Shown here: positions 46,480-57,570 of the stretch, piece by piece
Position numbering within the stretch: position 1 is the first letter of the stretch
Layout of the letters: each line of letters begins with the position of its first letter
From: Aselliscus stoliczkanus
Taxonomy: Eukaryota > Chordata > Mammalia > Chiroptera > Hipposideridae
Reading direction: 5' to 3'
Assembly (NCBI GenBank): GCA_033961575.1
Contig: CM066732.1
Coordinates: 69,168,687 to 69,232,686, forward strand
DNA: 64,000 nucleotides
Notes under the pieces: generated by a model
What the model was told of the DNA's origin: nothing
The model's database searches: none
Seen by the model: the letters and a program-made list of their open reading frames with translations, nothing else
Made by a program: the position numbers and the translations under genes

Positions 46480-47700
46480 ATGTTATTTTTTTTCTTCTTC
46501 TTCTTAAAGAAGTCTCTTTAGCATTTCTTGTAATACTGTTCTGATGGTGATGAACTCCATTAGCATTTTCTTGTCTGGGCAGCTATTTAGCTGTCCTTCT
46601 ATAGATGATTGGATAAAGAAGTTGTGATATATATATATATATATATATATACAATAGAATATAATTCTGCCATAAGAAAAGATGAATTAGTCATTGAAAC
46701 AACATGGAAAGATCTTGAGGTTATGATGCTAAGCAAAATAAGTCAGACAGAAAAATTTGAGAACAATATAATTTCACTGATATGTGGGATATAAAACTGC
46801 CATTTGATTTTAAATCATACCCCTGCTGGGTTGAGTACTGTTCATTGTACATCCTTGCTTTGCATCACTTTGAATATTTCCTGCCATTCCTTCTGGCCTG
46901 CAAAGTTCCTGTTGTGAAACCAGCTGCAATCTTATGGCATCTCCCTTGTAAGTAACAAGATAACATTTCTCACTGCTTTTAGGGTTCTCTCTTTATCTTT
47001 AACCTTTGCCATTTTAATTATAATATGTCTTGGTGTGACCTTGTTTAGGTTCATCTTGTTTGGGGCTCTGCACTCCCTGCACTTGTATAACTATTTTCTT
47101 CAACAGGTTAGGAGAGCCTTCCATCATTATTTCTTCAAATAGGCTCTCAATCCCTTGCTTTCTCTCTTTCCCTTCTGATACCCCAATGATGTGAATGTTT
47201 TTATGCTTGATGTTGTCTCAGAGGTCTCTTAAACTATCTGTATCTTTTAAATTATTTTTTATTTTTGTTGTTCCAATTAGGTGTATTCTGCTCTCTTGTC
47301 TTCCAAATCAGTGATTAGATCCTCTGCCTCATCTAGTCTGCTGGTGATTCTTTCTAGTGCATTCTTCATTTCAGTTATTGTATTCTTCACTTCTGACTGT
47401 TTTTTTTTTTTTTTTTTTTTTTATGGGTTCTATGTCCTTTATTATGCTTGCAGTGTCTTTGTTGAAGTTTTTCCTAAGTTCTGTGAGCATCTTTATGACC
47501 ATTGTTTTGAACTCTGTTTCTGGTAGGTTGCTTGCTTCCATTTTGTTTAGCTTCTTTTCTGGAGTTTTCTTCCGCTTTTTTTATTTGTTTGTTTGTTTGT
47601 TTTGTTTTGTTTTCATTTGGAATATATTTCTTAGTTTCCACATTTTGGCTGCCTTTCTGTATTTGTTCTATGTAGTACATAGATCTGTTATGTCTCCCAG
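46480..47700 (-). mobile_element. L1 ORF1 region of the composite L1
   Basis: Antisense ORF1 with the ORF1/ORF2 spacer at 46480-46520. The part at 47041-47415 matches the fragment at 1-380. A T-run of about 22 (47401-47422) and many stops break the frame. Confidence 0.7.
46605..46796 (+). mobile_element. short L1 3' segment inserted in sense inside the antisense L1
   Basis: Plus-strand ORF2-end/3' sequence ('gattggataaagaag', TA array 46628-46650, 'gaatataattctgccataag', 'taagtcagacag', 'tgatatgtgggatata') between two pieces of antisense ORF1. No TSD is clear. Confidence 0.65.
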
Positions 47701-49295
47701 TCTTGGCCTGGTGGTTTAATGTAGTAGGTGCTCATTGGGGCCTAGGGGCACAGTCCTCCAGGTCATCTGTACTGGGTGCTCCAGGAGTATCCCTTGTGTT
47801 GGTTGTGTGTGCCCTCCTGTTATAGTTGAGCCTTGGCACAACAGTGGGATTGATGCTCAGGCTGGTTGGCTGTGGGGTCTGGCCATGTTGTTTACATGCT
47901 GTGTGGGCAACTTGCCCCATGGAATGGGATTTGCCCCTGCAGGCTCTGGTGCCTATTGAGATTGCCCTTTGTATATGCCACTTGTGGGGAGTACTGGATC
48001 TTGCTCTGCTGTGATCTGAAGCCAACCTCAAGTATGTTGGTTCTGGGACCCTTGGGAAGGGCTCTGGTACAGATTCAGGTCAGTCACTGCCTGTGACTGA
48101 CCGGGGACTAAGTGGTAGGGGTTACAAAGCCATCTGCAGTTGGTCATTGCCTGTGCTTAACCAGTAGGCATGTGGGAGAGGTCATGCTGTGAGCTAAGGA
48201 TGGCTACCACCAGTACTGGTCCTAGGGTAGCATCACAAAAAGCCAGGACACCTGAGGCCTGCTACTCCCTGCCAGCTTCTGTAAGGTTCAACTATTGATA
48301 AAGCCTCATGGGGTACGCAAGAGGATGAGACAGAGTCTCAGGGAATCGAGCTCAGATGAGTTGTGTTTACCAGGTTAATGTAGACTTTGGTTTGGTGCTA
48401 GTGTGAGCCTGGAGCTACTCAGCAATAGTCTCAGAGCACACCGAGGCCATCTCTCATCTGTCTGGGGCCCAATGTCCCCTAGTAGTTTTTCAAGAAAGAA
48501 TGTGATGCAGGTGGGGCTGGCTGCTCACTGAGAAAACATCTCAGGCATTGGGTGATTTGGGTGGGGTGGGGCCCCAGGGTGGAGTGAGTGGAACTCACCT
48601 CACCAATTCAGACTCAAAATTGACCATGGGAGTAGGGGGAGAGCTTAACACAGGAAAGATACTGCCCACCTGCTGGCTACACAGAAAAAAGACTCCACAT
48701 AGGGGAAATGGCAATTGTCTCTCCAGTTTTAACCCCAAAGCCACACAACTCAGCCTCTCCCCATATGTCTTCAACAACCCCTCCCCCCCGCCCCTAGTCA
48801 CTGTCTCTCCACCACTGCCAAGGATGAATGGCTACGAGTGGGTGAGTCCTCATGTGGGCCCTTTAAGAGCATGTCTGGATTTCCCACACAGCCTGCCATC
48901 CCACCAGGATTGTCAGATTACCCACTGTTTTTCACAGCCAGATGTTGTGGGGGCTCTTCTTCCTAGCACCAGTACTCTAGGCTGGGAATTCTGGTGTGGG
49001 GCTGGGATCCCTCTTCTGGGATCCCACTTCTGGGATGAACCTCCACAGCCAAGATATCCATCTTGATTCTAAACTGCCACAGGAAGATTTGGGGCCGGCC
49101 CAGTCTACATCTCTGCCCCTCCTACCAGTCTAAACATGGCTTCTTCTTTATATCCTTAGTTATAAAACTTCTGTTGAGCAGACTCAAATGGTTAAGCCGG
49201 TTGATTGTTCTATAATTTAGTTGTTATTTTAATGTGGCCATGGTAGGAGGCAAGCACAGCGTTTATCTACTGCATCATCTTGGATCCTATCTCAG
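47700..49295 (-). mobile_element. L1 5' UTR of the composite L1
   Basis: GC-rich for this window, about 1.6 kb, upstream of ORF1 in the element's sense and reaching the TSD. The far end contains 'gcatcatcttggatcc', an antisense form of the usual L1 5' start. The 172-residue plus-strand frame at 48548-49066 lies entirely inside it, has no similarity I recognise and is not called. Confidence 0.65.
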
Positions 49296-49309
49296 ATGCT
49301 TACTTTTTA
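49296..49309 (+). repeat. right target-site duplication of the L1
   Basis: atgcttacttttta, identical to 43714-43727. Confidence 0.85.
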
Positions 49310-49425
49310 ATTTAAAGCAAGATGCCAGATAAATAACAACTATTGTTTTTGAGATATCAAATTCACACAGTTCAAAATTACCAAAGGTAACATGATAAAC
49401 TAAGGTAATGAGTAAATACGAAAGT

Positions 49426-49982
49426 CAGACAATTAAGTTTGTGAGCTTATTTCACCAATGTTGCTAACCTTTTTGCCATCAGAGAGATTATTCATTGTGA
49501 CTTTGTACCAACTGGGCAAACAGTTAACCAAGTTTACTATTTGAAAATGCTGAAATGAAAAAGTTAGACTAAAATGACTTGAACTTTTTTCCCAACAATT
49601 CATGGCTCTTGCATCACAGCAATGCACCAGCTCATATGGCACTTTGTCAATGGGGGAGTTTTTAGCCAGTAAACAAATCACTGTATTGGGACACCCTCCC
49701 TACTCACATGATCTGGCCCCCAATGATTTGTTTCTTTACCCAAAGATAAAGGAAATATTGAAAGGAAGGTATTTTGATGACATTCAGGACCTCTAGGGTA
49801 ATACAACAGCTCTGAAGACCATTCCAGTAAAAGAGGTCCAAAATTGCACTGAAGGGTGGACTAGGTGCTGGTGTCTGTGCAGAGCATCTCAAGGGGAATA
49901 CTTCAAAGGTGACTATAGTGATATTCAGCAATGAGGAATGTAACATTTTTTTCTAGGATGAGTTCATGAACTTAATTGTCTG
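49426..49982 (+). mobile_element. deleted mariner-family DNA transposon
   Basis: 557-bp element with terminal inverted repeats: 'cagacaattaagtttgtgag' at the left and the reverse complement of 'cagacaattaagttcatgaa' at the right. A full mariner is about 1.3 kb, so over half is deleted. Between the ends lies the C-terminal part of the transposase. A TA target duplication is not visible at either edge; the flanks read 'aagt' and 'agcc', perhaps through mutation. Confidence 0.88.
49602..49850 (+). pseudogene. mariner transposase C-terminal remnant
   Basis: One frame reads 'VLGHPPYSHDLAPNDLFLYP' then 'KIKEILKGRYFDD', the signature around the third catalytic Asp of mariner transposases. The preceding 'NAPAH' motif is in another frame (about 49613-49640), so at least one frameshift separates them. 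The N-terminal DNA-binding and first catalytic part are deleted. Cut-and-paste transposase once, now dead. Confidence 0.88.
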
Positions 49983-51119
49983 AGCCCATATACAGGAGAT
50001 TCCCTGGTAACCACATATAACACCTGAAAAAAATGAACCAATAGGTTCTTTCTGACTGAATCCCCAAACCTGATACTCCAAAATTCCACTGGGGATATAA
50101 ATTTCTGGTGAATAAAAATACCCATATTAAGTGACCATGGTACTACTTCTTCAGAAAATTCTAGAGACAACCTGAAATATATTATCAAATCAAATAAACA
50201 TTATATGATTGATATCTCTATCACATCCTTTTATTTTTACTATTGTTACTTAATTATCCAAATTATAGGCCACTATAGGTTCATCTTTCCAGAGTAAGAA
50301 TATACAAAGTCCCTCGGACTAGAATATCCATTTTCCAAATGTCAAAATACTACATTTACTCTTGAAGGAAGATAATTTTACATCACTGATTATTATTAGG
50401 TTTAAAGTCAGATGGCCTCATTTCTGACACACTTTTTAAATTTATTTTACTTCCATTATTGATGGTTCATTAATTTGTTGCACAGAAACTTTTTAACCAT
50501 AGGTATTGTCAGTGCTATCAATCAGTTCTTTATGTTGAAACTCATACATAGTCCTACCACTTTCTATTTACTCTATCAACATGTTAGTGTTTAATTTAGT
50601 TTGCATATTAATTAACAGACTTACTGATAATGTGGAAATTTTCAATAAATGAATAGAATGAATTACAGTCACACCAGAATGGATGATTTGTACTTCATTT
50701 ATGGCACAATTAATTTATAAACTCCATGTTTCAGTATAATCTTAAATAAATGACAACTAAGTCAAAATCATGTTATATGTTCAAACAAATGAATATTTTA
50801 TAACTTTTTTATTCTTTATATTATGACTATTTTTAAAACAAAACAGCTCCCCAAAGATTAGCTATTTTTAAATTAGTAATACCAAGGTGGTGAGGGAGTA
50901 GGGAGGAAGACAGGACACATGACTAAAATTGGGATGAGGGGGAATCAAAACATCTTTACAACCTATTCTATCTAAAGAAGAGAGGAAGCCCTAGCAATTA
51001 TGCTGTTTATAAAACTGAGTAGCTAAATTCATGTTACAAAACTAAAAGTTGTGGTGCTGTCCATTGGTATACAGAAAGTACTGCTTCCTAAAATAGTACA
51101 TAGTCATTAAGTTAAACAG
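49983..51119. other. unique AT-rich DNA
   Basis: Nothing recognised. Confidence 0.4.
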
Positions 51120-51265
51120 AGGAGTTAATATTTGTGGAGCACCTGTGCTATGTACAGCATATTAATTTATTTTTCAAAATAATTGTTCAATGTAGATATC
51201 ATAGTCATATTTTACAGGTAATACACTAGGCCCAGAGGTAGGGAGTAACATTCCATGTTTCAGTC
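51120..51265 (+). mobile_element. MIR SINE remnant
   Basis: 'ttgtggagcacctgtgctatg', 'ttcaatgtagatatcatagt', 'ttttacaggtaatacac', 'gcccagaggtaggg' follow the MIR order. Confidence 0.65.
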
Positions 51266-52659
51266 CATGCTTAATGGTGCAGAGCTCAAATGCTCACGTG
51301 CACTATCCCAGGAAGTGTTGCCATCTGTGTACTCCATCCGTCACTGCTTACAGATTATGAAGCATTTACCATGTGAATAACTATACAGTGTAGGGGATGC
51401 ACCAATTATGACACAATTATTATGATGATGATTCTATTTAAATAAAATCATAATGGAATATATTTCTGTATGTGTCTTCAAATCCTATAACCAACAGGTT
51501 TTTATAAAAGGTTTTTGTCTTATTTGATCATGCATTTGAAATGCTAATTTTTTAAATTACCAACCTATCATATTTTAAAATATATTTTTTCCTTGCTCCA
51601 TGACAACAGATATAACTCAGTAAAATAGTTATTTGTAATTATTTGGAATCATGCAAAAAATATTATTACATGGACTAAGCTAATGTTTTACATAGCAGTG
51701 GCCTAAAATATGGTATCCAAGAGGCATATTTTTTCTATTGAGTTCAATTTAATGCAGTTTTTGACAGAACACTAAAAAAATAAAAGAATATTGGAATATA
51801 AAAATAAAAAGAAATTGTAATTTTAGAAGGCTTCATAAATGGTTAAACATGTAATATATATCTTTTTTGAATTACAGAAGTCTGTGGAAAAGATACTTGA
51901 GATATTAAGGAAAAAGAAATATTGATAAAATTGTCAACTCTAACACCTTTAAAATTTTTGTTTTAAACTTATACAGAAATAGATATATAGAAATATAGCT
52001 GAACATTGAAATGCATATTTTCAAAAATATTGACAAATTCTAAAAGGACATAACTCAAGGTTCTATTTTGTAAGAAACACATGTTCCATAAAAGGCATTT
52101 ATTAATTTCTTCACAAGCCCCAGCCAGCACTGCTGTGAAAAAGAACCATCAAAAAAACAATAGCCACAGTAAACATTTATGGTAGCATGGCCTGAGGCAG
52201 GCTCTCTGAAGATGCATTTCTCATAGAGAATCTTGAAATTCTTTCAGAACAGGCAAGATCTCCCTATCTTGTTCATTAGTAAAGTAAAAAGAAAGTTTTA
52301 TCCAGGATTGCTTGTCAAAAATAGTTTAGGATTTATTATCTGCAGCACCTTAAATTAAAGGGTTTTAAATGAAAGCAATGCACCACTTTTTTTCATGAAA
52401 TGGGAATGATTAAAATGCATAATTATAACATTTAACTGGAAAGTAGCTTAATACGTTGGAAAATCAGAAGTGTTCCATTGAATGCAATGAGTTTGGCAAG
52501 GAGTATATATTTCTTTGTGCCGGGTGTGGGTGATCACCTGAAATAGATGAGAAATCATTTTGATCATGGAAAAAAATACAAGAGCCCAGGAATATATAGT
52601 GAAATCTACCAGGAAATATTTAATAATGGCCATGTGGGAAATAGACTTTCATATCTGAC
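51266..52659. other. unique AT-rich DNA
   Basis: Nothing recognised. Confidence 0.4.
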
Positions 52660-52675
52660 TAAATGATTCATTTTT

Positions 52676-52808
52676 GTTGTTGTTGTTGTTGTTTTTGTTG
52701 TGTGTTTTTTTTCAGGGCAGTGTCACTGGCCCTCATATGTGGGAACTGAACCGGGGCTGCTGGCTTCCCAAGCCAGCGCTTAATCACCACACCACTCGGC
52801 CGGCTCCT
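52676..52808 (-). mobile_element. short tRNA-derived SINE (family 1)
   Basis: Minus-strand copy with a (CAA)n tail (seen as GTT units), 'gggcagtgtcactggccctc' module and tRNA-like head ending 'cactcggccggc'. Perfect 16-bp TSD taaatgattcattttt at 52660-52675 and 52809-52824. Confidence 0.95.
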
Positions 52809-52824
52809 TAAATGATTCATTTTT

Positions 52825-53424
52825 ATATGTTTACTCTTTCTTAGAAAACTCAGATTTCACCAGGGCAAAATCTGACATAGCATTCAATACATTCATGCTC
52901 CTGAAAAGTTTGAGCTGTGTATTTTGGATGCAGCTCTTCTACTTGCATAGGGCAACGCTAATACCCATCTAGAGAAGTCTGGTGTTGGAAATTCCAAAGA
53001 AAAGGAGAGATAACTCTAACCTTGCAGAGTCTCTCAAACGTTATCAAACTTCACATGGGTATCCTTTCTGTTGCCTGATATTTTCAGATAATTATGTCAC
53101 TATGGAAGGGAGGATACCAAAGGCACCCAGAAAAGGTGTATGCAAGGTGGTGTGGGGCAGGATTGTCTTAAAATACATTAAGACACAAAGATATTGGAAC
53201 AAATTATTTCTAATCCTTCCTTTTCACTGTCTACCTATGTGAAGTTTACCAAGTTACTTGAACTTTCTGGGCATCATTTCTAAAATCCAAGATTGAATAA
53301 TTAAAGGATGTGTCAAGTTTCTAATCACTTTGAAAATTCTATTATTTTAAAAATCTCAGTTTTCAATTGTTTATGTTTTCTGGTGCAGAAATCTGATTCT
53401 CTGCATACAACAGTGATATGTATC
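52825..53424. other. unique DNA
   Basis: One 86-aa frame (52982-53242) without recognisable similarity; not called. Confidence 0.35.
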
Positions 53425-54136
53425 CAAAGACACGAGAAACAAAAACAAAAATAAACAAATGAGACAACATCAAACTGCAAAGTTCTACACAGTAAAGAAA
53501 ACCATCAACAAAACAAAAAAGCAACCTGATGAATGGGAGGAGATATCTGCTAACAATACATCTGATAAGGGGTTAATACCCAAATTACATAGAGAACTCA
53601 CATAACTCAACCACATAGAAACAACTAACCTAATTTTTTAAAAAATTGGCAGAGGATCTGAATAGACACTTTTCCAAAGAAGACACACAGATAGTCAACA
53701 AGCACATGAAAAGATGTTTAACACTATTAATAATTAGAAAAATGCAAATCAAACCAGAATGAGATAGCACCTTATACCTGCTAGAATGTCTATAATCAAA
53801 AGAACAAAAAATAAGTGTGGGAGAGGATGTGGAGAAAAGTGAACCCTCATACACTGTTCGTGAGAAAGTAAACTGGTACAGCCACTTTGAAGAACTTTAT
53901 GGAAGTTCCTTTAAAAATTAAGAAATAAACTACCATATGATACAACATGATACAACTATTCAACATCTAGGTATTTATCAAAAGAACACGAAAACACTAA
54001 TTTGGAAAGATATATGCACCTCTATATTCATTGCACCATATTTACAATAGCCAAGCTATGGAAACAATCTAAGCGTCCATGATGGATGAATAGTTAAATA
54101 AGATGCGATACAGATGATGATAGATAGAAAGATAGG

Positions 54137-54192
<56 letters not shown>

Positions 54193-54562
54193 GCAATACT
54201 ACTCAGCCATGAAAAATAATGAAATCTTGCCATTTGCAACAACATGGATGGAACTCTGTATTATACTAAGTGAAATAAGTCAGACAAAGACAAATGACAT
54301 ATGATTTCACTTATATGTGAAATACAAATAAAACTAAATGAACAAACAAAAACAAACTCATAAAGAACAGAGTGGTGATCATTAGAGGGGAAGTGTGTTG
54401 CGGGGAGCATAAACAGGGTTAAAGGAACCAATTGCATGGTGATGGATAGTAACTAGACTTATAGTGATAAACACTGTGTAGTGTATACAAATGTCAAATT
54501 ATGTTGTATATCTGAAAAATATATAATCTTGTATATCAATTTTACTACAGTAGAAAAGTTTC
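53425..54562 (+). mobile_element. 5'-truncated L1, ORF2 end plus 3' UTR
   Basis: Starts within ORF2 ('aaataaacaaatgagacaac') and is colinear with 5055-6085 and the end of 25609-26435, then continues through 'ggaactctgtattatac', 'aagtcagacaaagac' to a 3' UTR ending about 54562. Its 3' UTR differs from the modular ones elsewhere in this window. A GATA array (54117-54189) interrupts it. Confidence 0.85.
54117..54189 (+). repeat. (GATA)n microsatellite
   Basis: About 16 GATA/TAGA units, the first few imperfect. Confidence 0.95.
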
Positions 54563-54567
54563 CTTAG

Positions 54568-54597
54568 ACACACACACTCACACACACACACACACAA
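54568..54597 (+). repeat. (CA)n repeat
   Basis: About 14 CA units with one CT change. It lies directly after the L1 tail. Confidence 0.9.
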
Positions 54598-55022
54598 AGA
54601 TGGATTTCATTTATGTTAAAACAGTAAAACATTTCCATAAAAGTTTTAAAATCTGTGAACATAAATAGATTTCTAATAGAGGCTGTCACTCTAGTCAATA
54701 TTGCAGTTGCTTGACTCCAGGGTACACTTGAGAACTGGCTTCCAATTCAAATTATCTTAAATATAAATACAAATAATATTTGTATCTTAAATATAATCTT
54801 GTATCTTATAATATTTTTATCTTAAATATAAATACAAACAATATTTGTAGATTTTCCAATTCATAAGGATTTCTAGAATCCATGCTGGAATGAAGTATGT
54901 CCAATAAATTAGTACATGGAATAGAAATATGTTTTTATATTCATTTTTTTGTTGTTGGTAGTATTGTTCCAGTTATTGATTTACCACCTTTTAGTTCCAA
55001 ATTCAACCTGTTAGACTGCTGT
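54598..55022. other. unique DNA with imperfect tandem duplication
   Basis: 'atcttaaatataaatacaaa' and the next 12 bases occur at 54753-54783 and again at about 54819-54849, with a partial third unit between them. Confidence 0.6.
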
Positions 55023-55037
55023 GAAAATGGTACTTGA

Positions 55038-55171
55038 GGCCGGCCGAGTGGTGCAGGTGGTTAAGTGCTGGCTTGGTAAGCCAGCGGCCCTGGTTTGGGT
55101 CCCACATATGAGGGCCAGTGACATTGCCCTCAAAAGAACAAAAACAAAACAAAACAACAAACAAAAAAAAA
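55038..55171 (+). mobile_element. short tRNA-derived SINE (family 1)
   Basis: Sense copy: 'ggccggccgagtggtgcagg' head, 'ggccagtgacattgccctc' module and a long A/C tail. Perfect 15-bp TSD gaaaatggtacttga at 55023-55037 and 55172-55186. Confidence 0.95.
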
Positions 55172-55199
55172 GAAAATGGTACTTGACCCTTTAACTGTT

Positions 55200-55955
55200 T
55201 GTTCACTGTCTCAGTGGGCAAGAACCTCTGATGACAGAAAGGGCTGAACCGGCATTCAAGAAGGAAGTTTTTCCTCCCAGTTCAAGTCAGCTTGCTTAGA
55301 GCAACAGACTTCTTTACTACAAGCATTTACACCTCTTCACTGCCCACAGCAGGGAGAAGGATTAAGCAGCAGGCAGCTTTCTCCAGCTCACAGCCCCCTC
55401 TGCAGGCAGGTGGGTAGCAGTCTCTCCAAGCTCTGTGATGCTCCTGTGTTCTCTTATTTCCCAGCTCCTCCTGTGCACAGGTGTGAGCACTCAGCTGTGG
55501 GCACCCTCTGTCATCACCTTTCACTACCACCAGGTAGTTGGGACCTTGCATCCCACCCAACTTCCCCAGGGCCCTGTTCCTGCAGTGCATGACAGCCAGC
55601 AGCAGCGAACTGGGAACAGCTTTCACTGGCAACCCAGAGGGTAGATTTCTGGCAGATTCCACCATAGATGGAACAACACTGGTGTCCCTCTGCCATTCAG
55701 TGAGCCCTGGTGATGCCTTCTCCAATAAGAGCTGCATGTCAGCCCAGGGGAAGCAGGAGTCTTCTGTAAGCATTCTCTCTCAGCCCTAGGGTGAGTGACT
55801 CCTGTTTCTATATTTAGAGTTCCCTTTACTTCTTACTAGCCAGTCCCCTCTTACTCTAATCCTCCATTATAATTAATAATTCTTTACATTAAATTTCCTT
55901 GTTCAAATTACTGTGTGGTTTTCTCTCTCCTGATCGGACATTAAGTAATATAAGT
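55200..55955 (+). mobile_element. ERVL-like LTR
   Basis: GC-rich body followed by a 3' end reading 'aattctttacattaaattt', 'attactgtgtggttttct', 'ctctcctgatcggacatta', like several mammalian ERVL-class LTRs. Frames of 148 and 83 aa here overlap on both strands, which fits a GC-rich noncoding repeat better than a gene. No TSD identified. Confidence 0.5.
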
Positions 55956-56061
55956 ATGAATGCAGGGCAATGCATTCACTGCCACATTTCCATTTATTGA
56001 TCTTATACTGTAAGTTTTAATTTGACTGCTTCTTAATATTCTAATGTTATTGTTATAAACC

Positions 56062-56095
56062 TCCTCCTCCTCCTCCTCATCATCATCATCATCAT
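56062..56095 (+). repeat. (CTC)n-(ATC)n trinucleotide repeat
   Basis: About six CTC units followed by six ATC units. Confidence 0.9.
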
Positions 56096-56139
56096 ATTTT
56101 GCATCAACTATTTAACATGAACCTGGGAATGTTTTAATA

Positions 56140-56317
56140 CATTTACATGTGTACCAAGTCAGTTACATTTTATAAAGACCATGTAATGAAGATAATATCA
56201 TTTTTCTATATTTAATAGATGAGTTAACTGATAGCAGATAGGTTATATATCTCGTCCAAGATATTTAGCTCAGTTACATGGCAAAGGTGATATTTATATA
56301 CAGTGGGTCTGTTTCAA
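56140..56317 (+). mobile_element. MIR SINE remnant
   Basis: Diverged MIR order: 'ttaatacatttacatgtg', 'atgaagataatatcat', 'aatagatgagttaactga', 'ctcagttacatggcaaag'. Confidence 0.5.
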
Positions 56318-56330
56318 GAATCTGTTATCA

Positions 56331-56705
56331 CAGTGATCCGGCACCTACACAGTCTATGAAGTGATCCCCCTGATAAGTCCAGTGCCTATCCAGCACCCTA
56401 CATAATCTTTACAACATTATTGACTATATTCCCCATACTGTATTTCACATCCCCATGACTAAATTGTGACTACCCATTTGTACTTCCTAATCCCGTCACC
56501 TTCTCCCTTATTCTGCATGCCCCTCCCATCTAGCAACCATCAGTTTTTTTCTCTTTATCTCTGTACCCTTTTCTGTTTTTTCTTGCCGGTTTATTCTGTT
56601 CTTTAGATCCCACATATAAGCGAGATCATATGGCATTTGTGTTTCTCAGTCAGACTTATTTCATTGTAGAATAATTATAGAATGTCAACTATAATTAAAT
56701 ATATA

Positions 56706-56736
<31 letters not shown>

Positions 56737-56909
56737 GATGTATAAGTACAGCATAGGGAATATAGTCAGTGGTATTGTTACAGCTATATTATGATATCAG
56801 AGGGGTAGTAGATTGAGGGGGGTTATCATTTTGTGAGGGGTGTAAATATCTAATCATTGTGTTTGTTTTGTACACCTGAAACTAATATAAAAAGTTAAAT
56901 ATAAAAACT
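56331..56909 (+). mobile_element. twin-primed L1 with 5' inversion
   Basis: 56331-56665 is L1 ORF2-end and 3' UTR module 1 in reverse; about 56666-56909 is the immediately following part of the 3' UTR in sense, ending 'ctgaaactaatataaaaagt' and a degraded A-tail. Only some 25-30 bases of consensus are lost at the switch. A (TA)n run (56699-56738) lies in the sense part. Flanked by gaatctgttatca (56318-56330) and gaatctatgttatca (56910-56924), a TSD with a 2-base insertion. Confidence 0.82.
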
Positions 56910-56924
56910 GAATCTATGTTATCA

Positions 56925-57454
56925 ACACTATACTATACTGAATTAAGGTTTTCTTGCATTGAAACTAGGCATGTATCTTTCAAATAAGGACATCCTTGTA
57001 TTACTTGTATTAATAACACAAGTAAATGTGACCTACCTAATCATCGATCTATGTAGACCTATCTTGGATTATTTCTACACTAGCCAAGGAGGAGAGTGAA
57101 GCCTTAGGGCACTGCCATATAATTACTGTTAATTATAGGTCCAGATCACATCTAAACCTACATTTATGATAAACATTTAACCAGGAACAGTAAGTCTGCC
57201 ACAGCAATAAACAATCATGTTGTCATTATATTTTAATTGAACTTTTATCCAGAACTAATTATCTCAGTTATTTGTTTTCCTTTTAAATGTGGGTTTATTT
57301 TCATTATAGTTAAAAAAATTCCTGGAAAAAATGCAGTCTAGCCAAATTTCACAAGTCACATACTCAGCTCATTGAATAGCAAATTCTTACGTTCTGGATC
57401 TTCCCTGCTGACACTTACCACTTACCAGTATCTGATTTTTGTATAACTAAATAC
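56925..57454. other. unique DNA
   Basis: Nothing recognised. Confidence 0.4.
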
Positions 57455-57570
57455 ATGTTGTCTGCCTCACCTTATACATATAAGCTACTTGTGGGGAAGA
57501 GCTATATCTGTCTTATTCTTCTTTGAAGCCTAGCACAGAGCCTGCTTGTGTTCAATAAATGAATGCATAA
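57455..57570 (+). mobile_element. L2 LINE 3' end
   Basis: 'taagctacttgtggggaaga', 'tctgtcttattcttc', 'cctagcacagagcctgct', 'tcaataaatgaatgca': the classic L2 3' terminus in order. Confidence 0.75.

Larger units (their letters stand above)
43728..49295 (-). mobile_element. near-5'-complete LINE-1 with internal ORF2 deletion, carrying an LTR
   Basis: One minus-strand L1 insertion bounded by a perfect 14-bp TSD (43714-43727 and 49296-49309). In element order: 5' UTR 49295 to about 47700; ORF1 about 47700-46480; start of ORF2 (endonuclease) about 46473-46165; then a jump to the ORF2 C-terminus and 3' end at about 46165-46000; 3' UTR with three tandem modules 44590-43728; and a short A-tail at 43728-43734. 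Most of ORF2 (reverse transcriptase) is missing. Two later insertions sit in it: an LTR (44670-45972) and a short plus-strand L1 piece (46605-46796). Stops and microsatellites show it is inactive. Confidence 0.8.

Noticed and set aside
48548..49066. The longest frame of the window (172 aa).
   Set aside because: Falls inside the L1 5' UTR in antisense; composition is unremarkable and nothing in it is recognisable.
55327..55789. Overlapping frames of 148, 83, 69 and 60 aa on both strands, like a GC-rich coding exon.
   Set aside because: Similar lengths on both strands point to low stop-codon density from GC content; the block ends in an ERVL-like LTR terminus.
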